Of a stretch of DNA of 5,804 bases, positions 5,796 through 5,804 are shown one piece after another (the stretch's first letter is position 1; the number at the start of each line of letters is the position of its first letter). The notes under the pieces are model-generated. The model worked only from the letters and a program-made list of their open reading frames with translations, ran no database searches and was not told where the DNA came from. The DNA is from Alistipes sp. (GTDB lineage: Bacteria > Bacteroidota > Bacteroidia > Bacteroidales > Rikenellaceae). A program made the position numbers and the translations under genes. The stretch lies in NCBI GenBank assembly GCA_017559685.1, contig JAFYQY010000191.1:1-5804 (forward strand). Direction: 5' to 3'.

Positions 5796-5804
5796 TTCCT
5801 ACCC

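Overview
The window reads as chromosomal DNA of a Bacteroidales bacterium. The evidence is an LpxA starting MISPLA, exported two-domain phosphoesterases of the kind common in that order, a Na+-translocating NADH:quinone reductase (Nqr) operon end, start sites with little Shine-Dalgarno signal, and simple tandem repeats between genes. A Rikenellaceae/Alistipes-like source fits, but the genus is a guess. No phage, transposase, CRISPR or RNA gene was recognised.

Layout: 1-328 is non-coding and repeat-rich. It holds purine-rich GAGAGTAG copies, a 9-bp tandem array, a Bacteroidetes-type -7 promoter match, and a 196-bp imperfect palindrome (129-324) that ends 4 bp before the lpxA start codon. A plus-strand cluster follows: lpxA (329-1111) and two tandem paralogous exported metallophosphoesterases (1132-2283 and 2316-3482), closed by a strong intrinsic terminator (3507-3538). 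The convergent gap 3483-3906 is non-coding and holds a second 9-bp array, TAGGA/TCCTA repeats and a second long palindrome (3782-3908) whose outer arm reaches the nqrF stop codon. On the minus strand lie nqrE (5187-5795) and nqrF (3907-5163), the last two genes of an nqr operon whose earlier genes would lie to the right of the window.

How the genes work together: LpxA makes the first acylated lipid A precursor in the cytoplasm. The two phosphoesterases are predicted to be exported and, from the 20-32 bp spacing, probably co-transcribed with lpxA; their substrate is unknown. NqrE and NqrF belong to the respiratory Na+ pump: NqrF takes electrons from NADH through FAD and a 2Fe-2S centre, and NqrE is a membrane subunit. 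The two transcription units meet tail to tail and look functionally unrelated.

The genes themselves are ordinary and look intact. The less expected content is between them: two different long, MITE-like imperfect palindromes, each abutting a gene boundary, and one family of 9-bp arrays present in opposite orientation in both gaps. I see no clear evidence for a new multi-gene system.
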